This document shows positions 20,716 through 29,287 of a DNA stretch of 64,000 nt, in pieces (within the stretch, counting starts at the first letter, position 1; the number at the start of each line of letters is the position of its first letter). The DNA is from Klebsiella sp. WP3-W18-ESBL-02 (GTDB taxonomy: Bacteria > Pseudomonadota > Gammaproteobacteria > Enterobacterales > Enterobacteriaceae). The translations under genes were made by a program, and so were the position numbers. Location of the stretch: NCBI RefSeq assembly GCF_014168815.1, contig NZ_AP021972.1, forward strand, positions 4,092,001-4,156,000. The letters are read 5' to 3'. The notes beneath the pieces are model-generated. The model made no database searches. It saw nothing but the letters and a program-made list of their open reading frames with translations, and was not told the DNA's origin.

Positions 20716-21279
20716 TTATTTCCGCTTTTTGATGGCTGCAGGCAGGTCCGCCAGACTATTAATCACCCAATCTGCGGCTTTTTCGGCGTCTTCGGTGACC
20801 GGCTTACCGGTGCGCACCAATACTTTCGTGCCTACGCCCGCCGCAGCGGCTGCCTGCATATCTTCAACTTTATCGCCAACCATATAAGAAGAAGCCATAT
20901 CAATGTGCAGATAGTCCTGTGCCGACTTCAGCATACCCGGATGCGGTTTACGGCAATCACACACCTGACGATACTCTTCTACTGTTCCCTGCGGATGATG
21001 CGGGCAATAATAGATACCGTCCAGATCGACACCGCGGTCGGCAAGCGACCAGTCCATCCATTCCGTCAGCGTTTCAAACTGCGCTTCGGTAAATTTCCCG
21101 CGAGCAATACCCGACTGGTTGGTCACCAGAACCAGGGCGTAGCCCATCTCTTTTAATTCACGCATCGCGTCAATGACGCCATCAATAAACTCAAACGCAT
21201 CTATTTCATGAACGTAGCCATGATCGACATTAATCGTGCCATCACGATCGAGAAAAATAGCGGGTACGGACTTTGCCAC
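20716..21279 (-). CDS. gmhB: D-glycero-beta-D-manno-heptose 1,7-bisphosphate 7-phosphatase GmhB
   Basis: HAD-family phosphatase of the ADP-heptose pathway for LPS core. 187 residues from a GTG start. The nucleophile motif FLDRDGTI gives Asp11 and Asp13; motif II is VTNQSGIARG near 51; a zinc site is formed by CPHHP and CDCRKPHPG between about 92 and 113; motif IV VGDKVED is near 133. The frame runs upstream to 21351, but CAGGAG before the GTG and the family N-terminus AKSVPAIFLD support the shorter form. It is the gene just upstream of the rRNA operon and points the same way. Divergent from metN. Confidence 0.94.
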   Translation of the reverse strand: MAKSVPAIFLDRDGTINVDHGYVHEIDAFEFIDGVIDAMRELKEMGYALVLVTNQSGIARGKFTEAQFETLTEWMDWSLADRGVDLDGIYYCPHHPQGTVEEYRQVCDCRKPHPGMLKSAQDYLHIDMASSYMVGDKVEDMQAAAAAGVGTKVLVRTGKPVTEDAEKAADWVINSLADLPAAIKKRK

Positions 21280-21366
21280 CGTGTTGCTCCTGAATAAGGC
21301 ATGTGTGCTTAGTATCGCATGTTTCGACAGGCAAGAAAGCGTCGATCGCATAAATCAGATTGATTT

Positions 21367-21382
21367 AGACGTCTAGATGCCT
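21367..21382 (+). promoter_or_regulatory. tandem MetJ boxes upstream of metN
   Basis: Two adjacent 8-base met boxes, AGACGTCT (perfect match) and AGATGCCT (6 of 8). MetJ with S-adenosylmethionine binds such tandem boxes to repress metNIQ in E. coli. The site is 86 bases before the metN start. Confidence 0.85.
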
Positions 21383-21467
21383 TAACATCCGTTTTGTTGA
21401 CGGTCATCGCCCGTCCAGGGCAGAACAAAATGCCGCGGATAACTCCTAACCGATAATAAATAATCTA

Positions 21468-22499
21468 ATGATTAAACTTTCGAATATCACCAAAGTGTTC
21501 CAGCAGGGCCACCGCACTATTCAGGCGCTAAACAACGTTAGCCTGCACGTGCCTGCGGGACAAATTTATGGCGTCATTGGCGCATCCGGTGCCGGTAAAA
21601 GTACGCTGATTCGCTGCGTTAACCTGCTCGAACGTCCTACTGATGGCAGCGTGCAGGTTGACGGCCAGGAACTGACGGCGCTGTCCGAATCGGCGCTGAC
21701 AAAAGCTCGTCGCCAGATTGGCATGATTTTCCAGCACTTTAACCTGCTCTCTTCACGCACGGTATTTGGCAACGTTGCGCTGCCGCTCGAGCTCGACAAC
21801 ACCCCTAAAGATGAAGTGAAGCGTCGCGTCACTGAGCTGCTGGACCTCGTTGGTCTGAGCGATAAGCACGATAGCTACCCGGCAAACCTGTCCGGTGGCC
21901 AGAAGCAGCGCGTGGCGATTGCCCGTGCGTTAGCCAGTAACCCGAAAGTGCTGCTGTGCGATGAAGCCACCAGCGCGCTGGATCCGGCGACCACTCGCGC
22001 CATCCTCGAACTGCTGAAAGACATTAACCGCCGCCTGGGTCTGACGATTCTGCTCATCACTCATGAAATGGACGTGGTGAAGCGCATCTGTGACTGCGTG
22101 GCAGTCATCAGCAACGGCGAGCTTATCGAGCAGGATACGGTGAGCGAAGTCTTTTCTCATCCGAAAACGCCGCTGGCGCAGCAGTTTATTCAGTCCACGC
22201 TGCACCTCGATATTCCGGAAGATTATCAGGCGCGTCTTAAGGCGGAACCGTTCACCGACAGCGTACCGATGCTGCGGATGGAGTTTACCGGCCATTCGGT
22301 CGACGCTCCGCTGCTGTCGGAAACCGCACGCCGCTTTAACGTAAACAACAACATTATTAGCGCGCAGATGGATTACGCGGGCGGCGTGAAGTTCGGCATT
22401 ATGCTGACTGAAATGCACGGCGCGCCAGAAGATACGCAGGCAGCCATCGCCTGGCTGCAGCAACACCATGTAAAAGTAGAGGTATTGGGTTATGTCTGA
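21468..22499 (+). CDS. metN: methionine ABC importer ATP-binding protein MetN
   Basis: Cytoplasmic ATPase of the MetNIQ D/L-methionine importer. 343 residues: Walker A GASGAGKST at 38-46, Q-loop FQHFNLL near 86, signature LSGGQKQR near 141, Walker B LLCDEATSALD near 161 and switch His in LITHEMD. The C-terminal NIL/ACT-like domain (about 265-343), which binds methionine and inhibits uptake, is present. It overlaps metI by 8 bases and lies under probable MetJ control. The ribosome site is weak. Confidence 0.96.
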   Translation: MIKLSNITKVFQQGHRTIQALNNVSLHVPAGQIYGVIGASGAGKSTLIRCVNLLERPTDGSVQVDGQELTALSESALTKARRQIGMIFQHFNLLSSRTVFGNVALPLELDNTPKDEVKRRVTELLDLVGLSDKHDSYPANLSGGQKQRVAIARALASNPKVLLCDEATSALDPATTRAILELLKDINRRLGLTILLITHEMDVVKRICDCVAVISNGELIEQDTVSEVFSHPKTPLAQQFIQSTLHLDIPEDYQARLKAEPFTDSVPMLRMEFTGHSVDAPLLSETARRFNVNNNIISAQMDYAGGVKFGIMLTEMHGAPEDTQAAIAWLQQHHVKVEVLGYV

Positions 22500-23145
22500 G
22501 GCCATGATGTGGTTACTGGCGCGCGGCGTCTGGGAAACGCTGGCCATGACGTTTGTGTCGGGCTTTTTCGGCTTTGTGATTGGTCTGCCGGTCGGCGTGC
22601 TTCTTTATACCACGCGTCCAGGGCAAATCATTGAGAATGGCAAGCTCTACCGCGTCCTCTCTGCGCTGGTGAATATCTTCCGTTCTATTCCGTTTATTAT
22701 CCTGTTGGTATGGATGATCCCGTTTACCCGCGTGATCGTGGGCACATCCATCGGTCTGCAGGCGGCAATTGTCCCTCTGACGGTCGGCGCTGCGCCGTTT
22801 ATCGCCCGCATGGTCGAGAACGCCCTGCTGGAAATCCCCACCGGGCTGATTGAAGCCTCCCGCGCAATGGGCGCGACGCCGATGCAGATCGTGCGTAAAG
22901 TCCTGCTGCCGGAAGCGCTGCCGGGCCTGGTGAACGCGGCAACCATTACCCTGATTACCCTGGTCGGCTACTCAGCGATGGGCGGTGCCGTTGGTGCCGG
23001 CGGTCTGGGGCAGATTGGCTATCAGTACGGCTACATTGGCTATAATGCGGTCGTAATGAATACAGTTCTGGTATTGCTGGTCGTTCTGGTTTATTTAATT
23101 CAACTATCTGGCGATCGTATCGTCCGGGCAGTCACTCATAAATAG
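22492..23145 (+). CDS. metI: methionine ABC importer permease MetI
   Basis: Inner-membrane permease of 217 residues with about five hydrophobic helices. The EAA loop that docks to MetN is seen as EASRAMGATPMQIVRKVLLPEA near residues 122-143. It starts inside the end of metN and is followed by metQ after 40 bases. Confidence 0.95.
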   Translation: MSEAMMWLLARGVWETLAMTFVSGFFGFVIGLPVGVLLYTTRPGQIIENGKLYRVLSALVNIFRSIPFIILLVWMIPFTRVIVGTSIGLQAAIVPLTVGAAPFIARMVENALLEIPTGLIEASRAMGATPMQIVRKVLLPEALPGLVNAATITLITLVGYSAMGGAVGAGGLGQIGYQYGYIGYNAVVMNTVLVLLVVLVYLIQLSGDRIVRAVTHK

Positions 23146-23185
23146 CGTTACACACAACACAACTTAAAAGTTTAAGGAAATAAGC

Positions 23186-24001
23186 ATGGCGTTCAATTTT
23201 AAAACCTTTGCGGCAGTTGGAGCCCTGATTGGTTCTCTGGCACTTGTTGGTTGCGGCCAGGACGAGAAAGATCCAAACCATATTAAAGTCGGCGTGATCG
23301 TCGGTGCGGAACAGCAGGTTGCTGAAGTCGCACAGAAAGTCGCGAAAGAAAAATACGGCCTGGACGTTGAACTGGTGACCTTCAACGACTACGTGCTGCC
23401 GAACGAAGCGCTGAGCAAAGGCGATATTGACGCCAACGCCTTCCAGCATAAACCGTACCTCGATCAGCAGATCAAAGACCGTGGCTACAAGCTGGTTTCC
23501 GTGGGTAACACCTTCGTGTATCCGATTGCTGGCTACTCTAAAAAAATCAAATCCCTGGACGAGCTGCAGCCGGGCTCCCAGATTGCAGTGCCTAACGACC
23601 CGACTAACCTCGGCCGTTCCCTGCTGCTGCTGCAAAAAGAAGGTCTGATCAAACTGAAAGACGGCGTTGGCCTGCTGCCGACCTCTCTGGACATCGTAGA
23701 GAACCCGAAAAACCTGAAGATTGTTGAACTGGAAGCGCCGCAACTGCCGCGTTCCCTGGACGATGCGCAGATTGCGCTGGCCGTCATCAACACCACCTAC
23801 GCTAGCCAGATCAACCTGACCCCGGCAAAAGACGGTATTTTCGTTGAAGGTAAAGACTCTCCGTACGTCAACATGATCGTGACTCGCGAAGACAACAAAG
23901 ACGCGGAAAACGTGAAGAAATTCGTTCAGGCTTACCAGTCTGACGAAGTGTACGAAGCGGCGAACAAAATCTTTAACGGCGGTGCGGTTAAAGGCTGGTA
24001 A
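23186..24001 (+). CDS. metQ: methionine-binding lipoprotein MetQ
   Basis: Periplasmic substrate-binding lipoprotein of the MetNIQ importer, 271 residues. The signal peptide ends at the lipobox LVGC with Cys23. The NlpA-family fold follows, with ALSKGDIDANAFQHKPYLDQ near 75-94 and the ligand-site region AVPNDPTNLGR near 134. Last gene of the operon, followed by a hairpin terminator. Confidence 0.95.
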   Translation: MAFNFKTFAAVGALIGSLALVGCGQDEKDPNHIKVGVIVGAEQQVAEVAQKVAKEKYGLDVELVTFNDYVLPNEALSKGDIDANAFQHKPYLDQQIKDRGYKLVSVGNTFVYPIAGYSKKIKSLDELQPGSQIAVPNDPTNLGRSLLLLQKEGLIKLKDGVGLLPTSLDIVENPKNLKIVELEAPQLPRSLDDAQIALAVINTTYASQINLTPAKDGIFVEGKDSPYVNMIVTREDNKDAENVKKFVQAYQSDEVYEAANKIFNGGAVKGW

Positions 24002-24027
24002 TCGCCTTCCCCCTCCGCAGTATCTTT

Positions 24028-24056
24028 CAAGACGGGCGCATGCCCGTCTTGTCATT
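24028..24056 (+). terminator. terminator of metNIQ
   Basis: A perfect 9-bp stem AAGACGGGC / GCCCGTCTT with loop GCAT, 27 bases after the metQ stop. The following GTCATTTA is a weak U-tract. Confidence 0.6.
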
Positions 24057-24111
24057 TATGCAAGCACCTGATTCAATAGCCCCCTGGTCTACCCTTTATA
24101 GAGGAATTACT

Positions 24112-24516
24112 ATGCGTGCTTTACCGGTCTGTTTATTAGCACTCCTGTTAGGTGGCTGCTCCATGCTAAACAGATCTCCTGTTGAACCCGTTCAAAGCAC
24201 AGCGACCCCCGTCAAAACGGAGACCGCGAAACCCAAAGCGCCGCGCGCGACGCCGGTACGCATTATTACCAACGCCGAGGATCTGGTCGGTAAACCGTTC
24301 CGCGACTTAGGCGAAGTGTCCGGTGACTCTTGCCAGGCAACTAACCAGGATTCACCGCCGAACATCCCAACGGCGCGCAAGCGTATGCAGATCAATGCCT
24401 CTAAAATGAAGGCAAACGCGGTACTGCTGCACAGCTGCGAAGTGACCAGCGGTGCTCCGGGCTGCTATCGTCAGGCGGTTTGCATCGGGTCGGCCCTCAA
24501 CGTTAGCGCGAAATGA
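24112..24516 (+). CDS. rcsF: Rcs envelope-stress sensor lipoprotein RcsF
   Basis: Outer-membrane lipoprotein that detects LPS or peptidoglycan damage, is threaded through BamA-porin complexes, and activates the Rcs phosphorelay through IgaA. 134 residues: lipobox LGGC with Cys16, a proline-rich disordered linker (about 22-50) and the folded domain with four cysteines, 74, 109, 118 and 124, that form the two known disulfides. The frame is open to 24040, but GAGGAA and the lipoprotein signal fix the start. Its last four bases overlap the start of trmO. Confidence 0.95.
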   Translation: MRALPVCLLALLLGGCSMLNRSPVEPVQSTATPVKTETAKPKAPRATPVRIITNAEDLVGKPFRDLGEVSGDSCQATNQDSPPNIPTARKRMQINASKMKANAVLLHSCEVTSGAPGCYRQAVCIGSALNVSAK

Positions 24517-25220
24517 GCCACTTCTCCTTCGAGCAAATAGGCGTTATCCGCTCTCCTTATAAAGAGAAGTTTGCCGTGCCGCGTCAACCGGGCCTGGTCA
24601 AAAGCTGTAGCGGCGAGCTGCACCTGCTTGCCCCTTACAACCAGGCCGATGCCGTACGCGGCCTGGAAGACTTCAGTCACCTGTGGGTGCTGTTTGTCTT
24701 TCATCAAACGATGGAAGGCGGCTGGCGCCCGACGGTGCGTCCTCCCCGTCTCGGCGGCAACGCACGAATGGGCGTGTTTGCAACCCGCTCCACCTTCCGT
24801 CCCAACCCCATCGGGATGTCGCTGGTCGAACTGCGGGGCATTCGCTGCCATAAAGAGCATGTGATTCTCGAACTGGGCGGGCTGGATCTCGTCGACGGTA
24901 CGCCGGTCGTTGATATCAAACCGTATCTGCCGTTTGCCGAGGCGCTACCCGACGCGCGTGCCAGCTATGCACAGGATGCGCCTCAGGCCGGCGTAAACGT
25001 CAGCTTCAGCGAAGACATTACCCAGCAGTTGCTCGGGCTGGAAACGCGCTACCCGCGCCTTCGCCAGTTTATTGCCGAAGTGCTGGCGCAGGACCCGCGT
25101 CCTGCCTATCGTAAAAATGAGGAAGAAGGCAAAACCTACGCCGTCTGGCTGCTGGACTTTAACGTCCGCTGGCGCGTCACGCCCTCAGGATTTGAGGTCT
25201 TTGCGCTGGAAGCCCGCTAA
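24513..25220 (+). CDS. trmO: tRNA-Thr (adenine(37)-N6)-methyltransferase TrmO
   Basis: SAM-dependent enzyme that methylates t6A37 of threonine tRNA. 235 residues of the TsaA/YaeB family, an unusual single-sheet beta-barrel methyltransferase. Conserved segments are IGVIRSPYKEKFAVPRQPG near 8-26, the RTSTFRPN-like ATRSTFRPNPIGMS near 90-103 and VDIKPYLPF near 134. ATGA overlap with rcsF shows translational coupling. Formerly yaeB. Confidence 0.92.
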   Translation: MSHFSFEQIGVIRSPYKEKFAVPRQPGLVKSCSGELHLLAPYNQADAVRGLEDFSHLWVLFVFHQTMEGGWRPTVRPPRLGGNARMGVFATRSTFRPNPIGMSLVELRGIRCHKEHVILELGGLDLVDGTPVVDIKPYLPFAEALPDARASYAQDAPQAGVNVSFSEDITQQLLGLETRYPRLRQFIAEVLAQDPRPAYRKNEEEGKTYAVWLLDFNVRWRVTPSGFEVFALEAR

Positions 25221-25238
25221 TTTGCGTCGCGTACTCTT

Positions 25239-25265
25239 TTGACATCCCTTTCTCGCTGGTAAACT
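25239..25265 (+). promoter_or_regulatory. possible proS promoter
   Basis: TTGACA (25239-25244) and TAAACT (25260-25265) spaced by 15 bases, or ACTAAA with 18. The transcript would have a leader of roughly 60 bases with a 7-bp hairpin at 25286-25304. Confidence 0.4.
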
Positions 25266-25333
25266 AAACCACTTTTGTTTTGTACCAGGCTCATCTGGAG
25301 CCTGTTCTGTCGTCCAACTGGAACCGTAACAAC

Positions 25334-27052
25334 ATGCGTACTAGCCAATACCTGCTCTCCACTCTGAAGGAGACGCCTGCCGACGCCGAAGTCATCAGCC
25401 ACCAGCTGATGCTGCGCGCCGGGATGATCCGCAAGCTGGCCTCCGGGTTATATACCTGGCTGCCGACCGGCGTGCGCGTCCTGAAAAAAGTCGAAAACAT
25501 CGTGCGTGAAGAGATGAACAACGCCGGTGCGATCGAGGTGTTAATGCCGGTGGTTCAGCCTTCCGAACTGTGGGAAGAGAGCGGCCGTTGGGAACAGTAT
25601 GGCCCGGAGCTGCTGCGCATTGCTGACCGCGGTGACCGTTCTTTCGTTCTCGGCCCAACGCACGAAGAAGTCATCACCGACCTGATTCGTAACGAGCTGA
25701 GCTCTTACAAACAGCTGCCGCTGAACTTCTATCAGATCCAGACTAAATTCCGTGACGAAGTACGCCCGCGCTTTGGCGTGATGCGTTCGCGCGAATTCCT
25801 GATGAAAGATGCCTACTCTTTCCATACCTCTCAGGAATCGCTGCAGGAAACCTACGACGCCATGTACGCCGCGTACAGCAAAATCTTCAGCCGTATGGGT
25901 CTGGATTTCCGTGCGGTACAGGCTGACACCGGCTCCATCGGCGGCAATGCCTCTCATGAATTCCAGGTGCTGGCGCAGAGCGGCGAAGATGACGTGATCT
26001 TCTCTGACTCCTCCGACTACGCGGCCAACATTGAATTTGCCGAAGCGCTTGCACCGAAAGAACCGCGCGCGGCGGCGACCCAGGAAATGAGCCTGGTTGA
26101 TACGCCAAACGCAAAAACCATCGCCGAGCTGGTTGAGCAGTTCAACCTGCCAATCGAAAAAACCGTGAAAACCCTGCTGGTGAAAGCGGTAGAAGACAGC
26201 AAGTCTCCGCTGATTGCCCTGCTGGTTCGCGGCGATCACGAGCTGAACGAAGTCAAAGCGGAAAAACTGCCGCAGGTTGCCAGCCCGCTGACCTTCGCGA
26301 CCGAAGAAGAAATTCGTGCGCTGGTCAACGCAGGTCCGGGCTCTCTGGGCCCGGTCAATCTGCCGATTCCGGTTATCATCGACCGTACCGTTGCCGCAAT
26401 GAGCGACTTTGCCGCCGGTGCGAACATCGACGGTAAGCACTACTTTGGCATCAACTGGGATCGCGACGTGGCGACGCCGGAAGTGGCAGACATCCGTAAC
26501 GTGGTCGCCGGTGACCCGAGCCCGGATGGCAAAGGCACGCTGATGATCAAACGCGGCATCGAAGTCGGTCACATCTTCCAGCTGGGTACCAAGTACTCTG
26601 AAGCCATGAAGGCCTCGGTACAGGGCGAAGACGGGCGTAACCAGACGCTGACCATGGGCTGCTACGGTATCGGGGTGACTCGCGTGGTGGCGGCCGCTAT
26701 TGAGCAGAACTTTGACGATCGCGGCATCGTATGGCCTGACGCCATCGCCCCGTTCCAGGTCGCCATTCTGCCAATGAACATGCACAAATCCTACCGTGTA
26801 CAAGAGCTGGCGGAGAAACTGTACGCAGAGCTGCGCGCTCACGGAATTGACGTGTTGATGGACGACCGTAAAGAGCGTCCGGGCGTGATGTTCGCCGATA
26901 TGGAACTGATCGGTATTCCGCACACCATCGTGCTGGGCGACCGTAACCTCGACAACGACGATATCGAATACAAATACCGTCGTAACGGCGAGAAACAGCT
27001 GATTAAAACCGGCGACATCGTCGATTATCTGCTGAAAGCGATTAAGGGCTAA
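25334..27052 (+). CDS. proS: prolyl-tRNA synthetase ProS
   Basis: Class II aminoacyl-tRNA synthetase, bacterial type with an insertion editing domain. 572 residues, the E. coli length. Motif 2 region is FRDEVRPRFGVMRSREFLMKDAYS near 139-162; the INS editing domain spans about 225-405; motif 3 is GCYGIGVTRVVAAAIEQ near 443; the anticodon-binding domain follows. The frame is open to 25280 but the family start MRTSQYLLSTLKE is at 25334. Followed by a perfect palindrome and then a terminator. Confidence 0.97.
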   Translation: MRTSQYLLSTLKETPADAEVISHQLMLRAGMIRKLASGLYTWLPTGVRVLKKVENIVREEMNNAGAIEVLMPVVQPSELWEESGRWEQYGPELLRIADRGDRSFVLGPTHEEVITDLIRNELSSYKQLPLNFYQIQTKFRDEVRPRFGVMRSREFLMKDAYSFHTSQESLQETYDAMYAAYSKIFSRMGLDFRAVQADTGSIGGNASHEFQVLAQSGEDDVIFSDSSDYAANIEFAEALAPKEPRAAATQEMSLVDTPNAKTIAELVEQFNLPIEKTVKTLLVKAVEDSKSPLIALLVRGDHELNEVKAEKLPQVASPLTFATEEEIRALVNAGPGSLGPVNLPIPVIIDRTVAAMSDFAAGANIDGKHYFGINWDRDVATPEVADIRNVVAGDPSPDGKGTLMIKRGIEVGHIFQLGTKYSEAMKASVQGEDGRNQTLTMGCYGIGVTRVVAAAIEQNFDDRGIVWPDAIAPFQVAILPMNMHKSYRVQELAEKLYAELRAHGIDVLMDDRKERPGVMFADMELIGIPHTIVLGDRNLDNDDIEYKYRRNGEKQLIKTGDIVDYLLKAIKG

Positions 27053-27067
27053 TCCGCTCAGTGGCCT

Positions 27068-27097
27068 CCCGAACCAGGCGTTAACGCCTGGTTCGGG
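27068..27097. repeat. 30-base perfect palindrome after proS
   Basis: CCCGAACCAGGCGTT is followed directly by its exact reverse complement, ending 5 bases before the A-run of the terminator. As RNA it forms a 13-bp stem with loop UUAA. There is no U-run after it, so it is not a standard terminator by itself. Confidence 0.85.
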
Positions 27098-27101
27098 CGA
27101 C

Positions 27102-27132
27102 AAAAAAAGCCTCGCATTTGCGAGGCTTTTTT
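27102..27132. terminator. bidirectional terminator after proS
   Basis: A 9-bp stem AAGCCTCGC / GCGAGGCTT preceded by A7 and followed by T6. It serves proS and, past the REP cluster, nlpE on the other strand. Confidence 0.9.
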
Positions 27133-27142
27133 ATGATAGCTG

Positions 27143-27218
27143 GCCGGATAAGGCGTTTACGCCGCCATCCGGCAAGCGGAACCAAATTGCCTGATGGCGC
27201 TACGCTTATCAGGCCTAC
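27143..27218. repeat. REP/BIME element between proS and nlpE
   Basis: Two inverted REP units: GCCGGATAAGGCG...CGCC...CCGGC (27143-27173) and GCCTGATGGCGCTACGC...ATCAGGC (27189-27214). These match the enterobacterial REP (Y and Z type) sequences and their opposite orientation makes a BIME. A very similar element is at 58343-58420. Such elements can bind gyrase or IHF and protect mRNA 3' ends. Confidence 0.88.
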
Positions 27219-27226
27219 AGATACCG

Positions 27227-27928
27227 TTATTTCACGCTGGTACAGTCTTTACCCGGCGAGAATGTCCCGGCTTTATCGGTCGCTAGCGTTTTGACCATCG
27301 CGCCGGTATCCGGGTTGGGCTCAAGGGTAAAGTGCCCCTCCACCACCAGCAGAATCGGCTGGCTACTGCTGCCCTGCGCCGCGGCATAATCGCGTTCCAG
27401 CTGGGCATTGTTGGCAACCGCCAGGCGCTGGCCTGTTGCACAGTCGGTGAACGTCGCCGCGTCCGCCATATAGAAGTACATGCCGCGCATCGCTATCGGC
27501 GTGGTCGGCAGGCTGGCCTTCGCGGGCTCCAGCGTATAGTTCAGCTTCGATTGGATCGGGTTACCTTGACGGTCAAGCATCTCCAGCTTTTCGCCTTTCA
27601 CCCGATAGTACGATTTTTCGCCCTGGCTGTCGGTCAGGACCAGCTTGTCGGCAGTACGCGCCCAGGTACCGTAAGAACCAAATGACGACGGTTCGCGGCG
27701 CACGCCCTGATAGCGTTCATTCATGACCCAGGTACCGTCCTTCTCGAGGAACAGCGAGGTCTCAATGCCTTCGCAATCAGCGCATGGCAATACGCCGCGC
27801 CAGCTCTGCTGCATCGGCGTTAACTCCGCCTGCTGCGTCGGCTTGAGGGCAGTCACTTCCGAATGGTTACACCCGAACAGGCCGAACAGCATTCCCGTCG
27901 CCGCAATGGCTAATATCGCTTTTTTCAC
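27227..27928 (-). CDS. nlpE: envelope-stress lipoprotein NlpE (CutF)
   Basis: Outer-membrane lipoprotein that signals surface contact, lipoprotein-sorting and copper stress to the Cpx system. 233 residues from a GTG start with AAGGA upstream; an in-frame TTG six bases earlier lies too close to that ribosome site. Lipobox LFGC with Cys20. The N-terminal domain has the CxxC motif PCADCEG near 50; the C-terminal OB-fold domain ends near DKAGTFSPGKDC and keeps the cysteine pair used for disulfide sensing. Confidence 0.93.
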   Translation of the reverse strand: MKKAILAIAATGMLFGLFGCNHSEVTALKPTQQAELTPMQQSWRGVLPCADCEGIETSLFLEKDGTWVMNERYQGVRREPSSFGSYGTWARTADKLVLTDSQGEKSYYRVKGEKLEMLDRQGNPIQSKLNYTLEPAKASLPTTPIAMRGMYFYMADAATFTDCATGQRLAVANNAQLERDYAAAQGSSSQPILLVVEGHFTLEPNPDTGAMVKTLATDKAGTFSPGKDCTSVK

Positions 27929-27964
27929 CCTCAATTCCTTATTGTTATTACATCCACGTCCGGC

Positions 27965-28378
27965 TTAGTAGCGAACTTTCCCGCGCAAGGACTTCACCGA
28001 AGATTTCTGCGCTTTTGAATTCAGCCGCCGCTCTTTTGACGCGCGGGTCGGGCGCGTGGGGCGTCGGCTTTTTTGTTCTGCGGTTAACGTCTGGATCACC
28101 GCCACCAGCCTGGCAAGCGCTGCTTCGCGATTCATCTCCTGGCTACGGTGCTCCTGCGCCTTAATGATAATCACACCATCAGCAGAAATTAAGTGATGGC
28201 TGGCCTCAAGCAAACGCGTTTTGTAATACTCTGGCAGGCTTGAGGCACGGATGTCAAAACGCAGGTGAATAGCCGTTGAGGTCTTATTCACATGCTGTCC
28301 GCCCGCGCCCTGCGCCCGGATAGCGGTGATTGTCAGCTCATCCTCCGGAATGCTCACCTGCCGGGAAAGCGTAATCAT
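27965..28378 (-). CDS. arfB: alternative ribosome-rescue factor / peptidyl-tRNA hydrolase ArfB
   Basis: Releases nascent chains from ribosomes stalled without a stop codon. 137 residues: RF-1-like catalytic domain with GAGGQHVNKTS (GGQ at 26-28), then a long basic C-terminal tail rich in Arg and Lys (from about 105, RRPTRPTRASKERR) that enters the empty mRNA channel. It starts at 28378 with an ATGA overlap with the yaeQ stop, so the two are coupled. Formerly yaeJ. Confidence 0.94.
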   Translation of the reverse strand: MITLSRQVSIPEDELTITAIRAQGAGGQHVNKTSTAIHLRFDIRASSLPEYYKTRLLEASHHLISADGVIIIKAQEHRSQEMNREAALARLVAVIQTLTAEQKSRRPTRPTRASKERRLNSKAQKSSVKSLRGKVRY

Positions 28379-28920
28379 GCCGTGATTTGCCACGGCGTCA
28401 GATGAATTTCCAGATTATTCTGAGCATCAGATAGCCAGATTGCGCCTTCCTGAAGGGTCGCTTGCAGCGTCATCGTACGCTCGGCAAATGTGCTAAGCTT
28501 CGCCAGTTGTTCATCGTCGAGATACCAGATACTGAGGTTTTTAAAGCCTGCCATTTTGCTCTGATTCTGCTGCCACCAAATCTCTGCGGCACGACTATTA
28601 TAGGTGAACAACGCCACCTCTTGCGCCAGGCTACAGGCTTTTTTGATCCGCCGTTCGTCCGGCAGCCCCAGTTCAATCCACAGATCGATGCCCAGATGAT
28701 CGTTACGCAGCCAGACCTCCGGTTCATCGTCAGAAGAGAGCCCGCGGGTAAACTGCAGCCGTTCATCGGCATACTTAATCCACGCCAGCAGGCGCAGCAT
28801 CATACGCTCCTGGGTTTCGGACGGGTGGCGCGCGAGGGTTAAGGACGCGTCCAGGAACTGGCTACGGTCGATATCTGCGACGTTGACCACTGCTTTATAA
28901 ATCGTTGCTTTCAGCGCCAT
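28375..28920 (-). CDS. yaeQ: YaeQ family protein (PD-(D/E)XK nuclease-like fold)
   Basis: 181 residues, the E. coli length. The family has a nuclease-like fold of unknown activity; in E. coli it was reported to compensate for loss of RfaH. Conserved segments are LARHPSETQERMMLRLLAW near 29-47, the acidic SSDDEPEVW near 60 and HLGIDLWIELGLPDERRIKK near 74-93, which hold the putative metal-binding acids. GCAGGAG precedes the chosen ATG at 28920. Translationally coupled to arfB. Confidence 0.88.
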   Translation of the reverse strand: MALKATIYKAVVNVADIDRSQFLDASLTLARHPSETQERMMLRLLAWIKYADERLQFTRGLSSDDEPEVWLRNDHLGIDLWIELGLPDERRIKKACSLAQEVALFTYNSRAAEIWWQQNQSKMAGFKNLSIWYLDDEQLAKLSTFAERTMTLQATLQEGAIWLSDAQNNLEIHLTPWQITA

Positions 28921-29086
28921 GGCTAAACTCCTGCAAAAAATGGTGGTCATTGTAACGAAATCAACGCCAAAAGGCGCGCCTGCCGCCGCTCATCCCGCTG
29001 ATATTGCTTAAATGAGTGTGATATAGTCACCTTGCTAAACAGAGATTATCTTCATAGGCTTAATTGAAGCGCTGACAGGAGGGCAT

Positions 29087-29287
29087 GTGGGCAACTATTG
29101 TGAGTTGATTCGCCAACGCTACGCCGAAATTGCGAGCGGTGATTTAGGGTATATCCCGGATGCGCTAGGCTGTGTACTGAAAGTTTTGAACGACGTTGCG
29201 GCGGATGACGCCGTGTCGGAGTCAGTCAGGGAAAAAGCCGCGTACGCGGCGGCAAACTTACTGGTGAGCGATTATGTCAATGAATGA
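29087..29287 (+). CDS. yaeP: small conserved protein YaeP (UPF0253)
   Basis: 66 residues, same length as E. coli YaeP, from a GTG start with a very strong AGGAGGG site. No signal peptide or known motif; it looks like an all-helical soluble protein (ASGDLGYIPDALGCVLKVL). Its end overlaps the start of rof by 14 bases, so it is coupled to the Rho inhibitor gene. Function unknown. Confidence 0.88.
   Translation: MGNYCELIRQRYAEIASGDLGYIPDALGCVLKVLNDVAADDAVSESVREKAAYAAANLLVSDYVNE

Noticed and set aside
25541..27103. A 520-codon open frame opposite proS
   Set aside because: It mirrors the codon pattern of a GC-rich, strongly biased gene. Its translation is rich in His, Arg, Gln and Phe, without domains, and proS is certain on the other strand.
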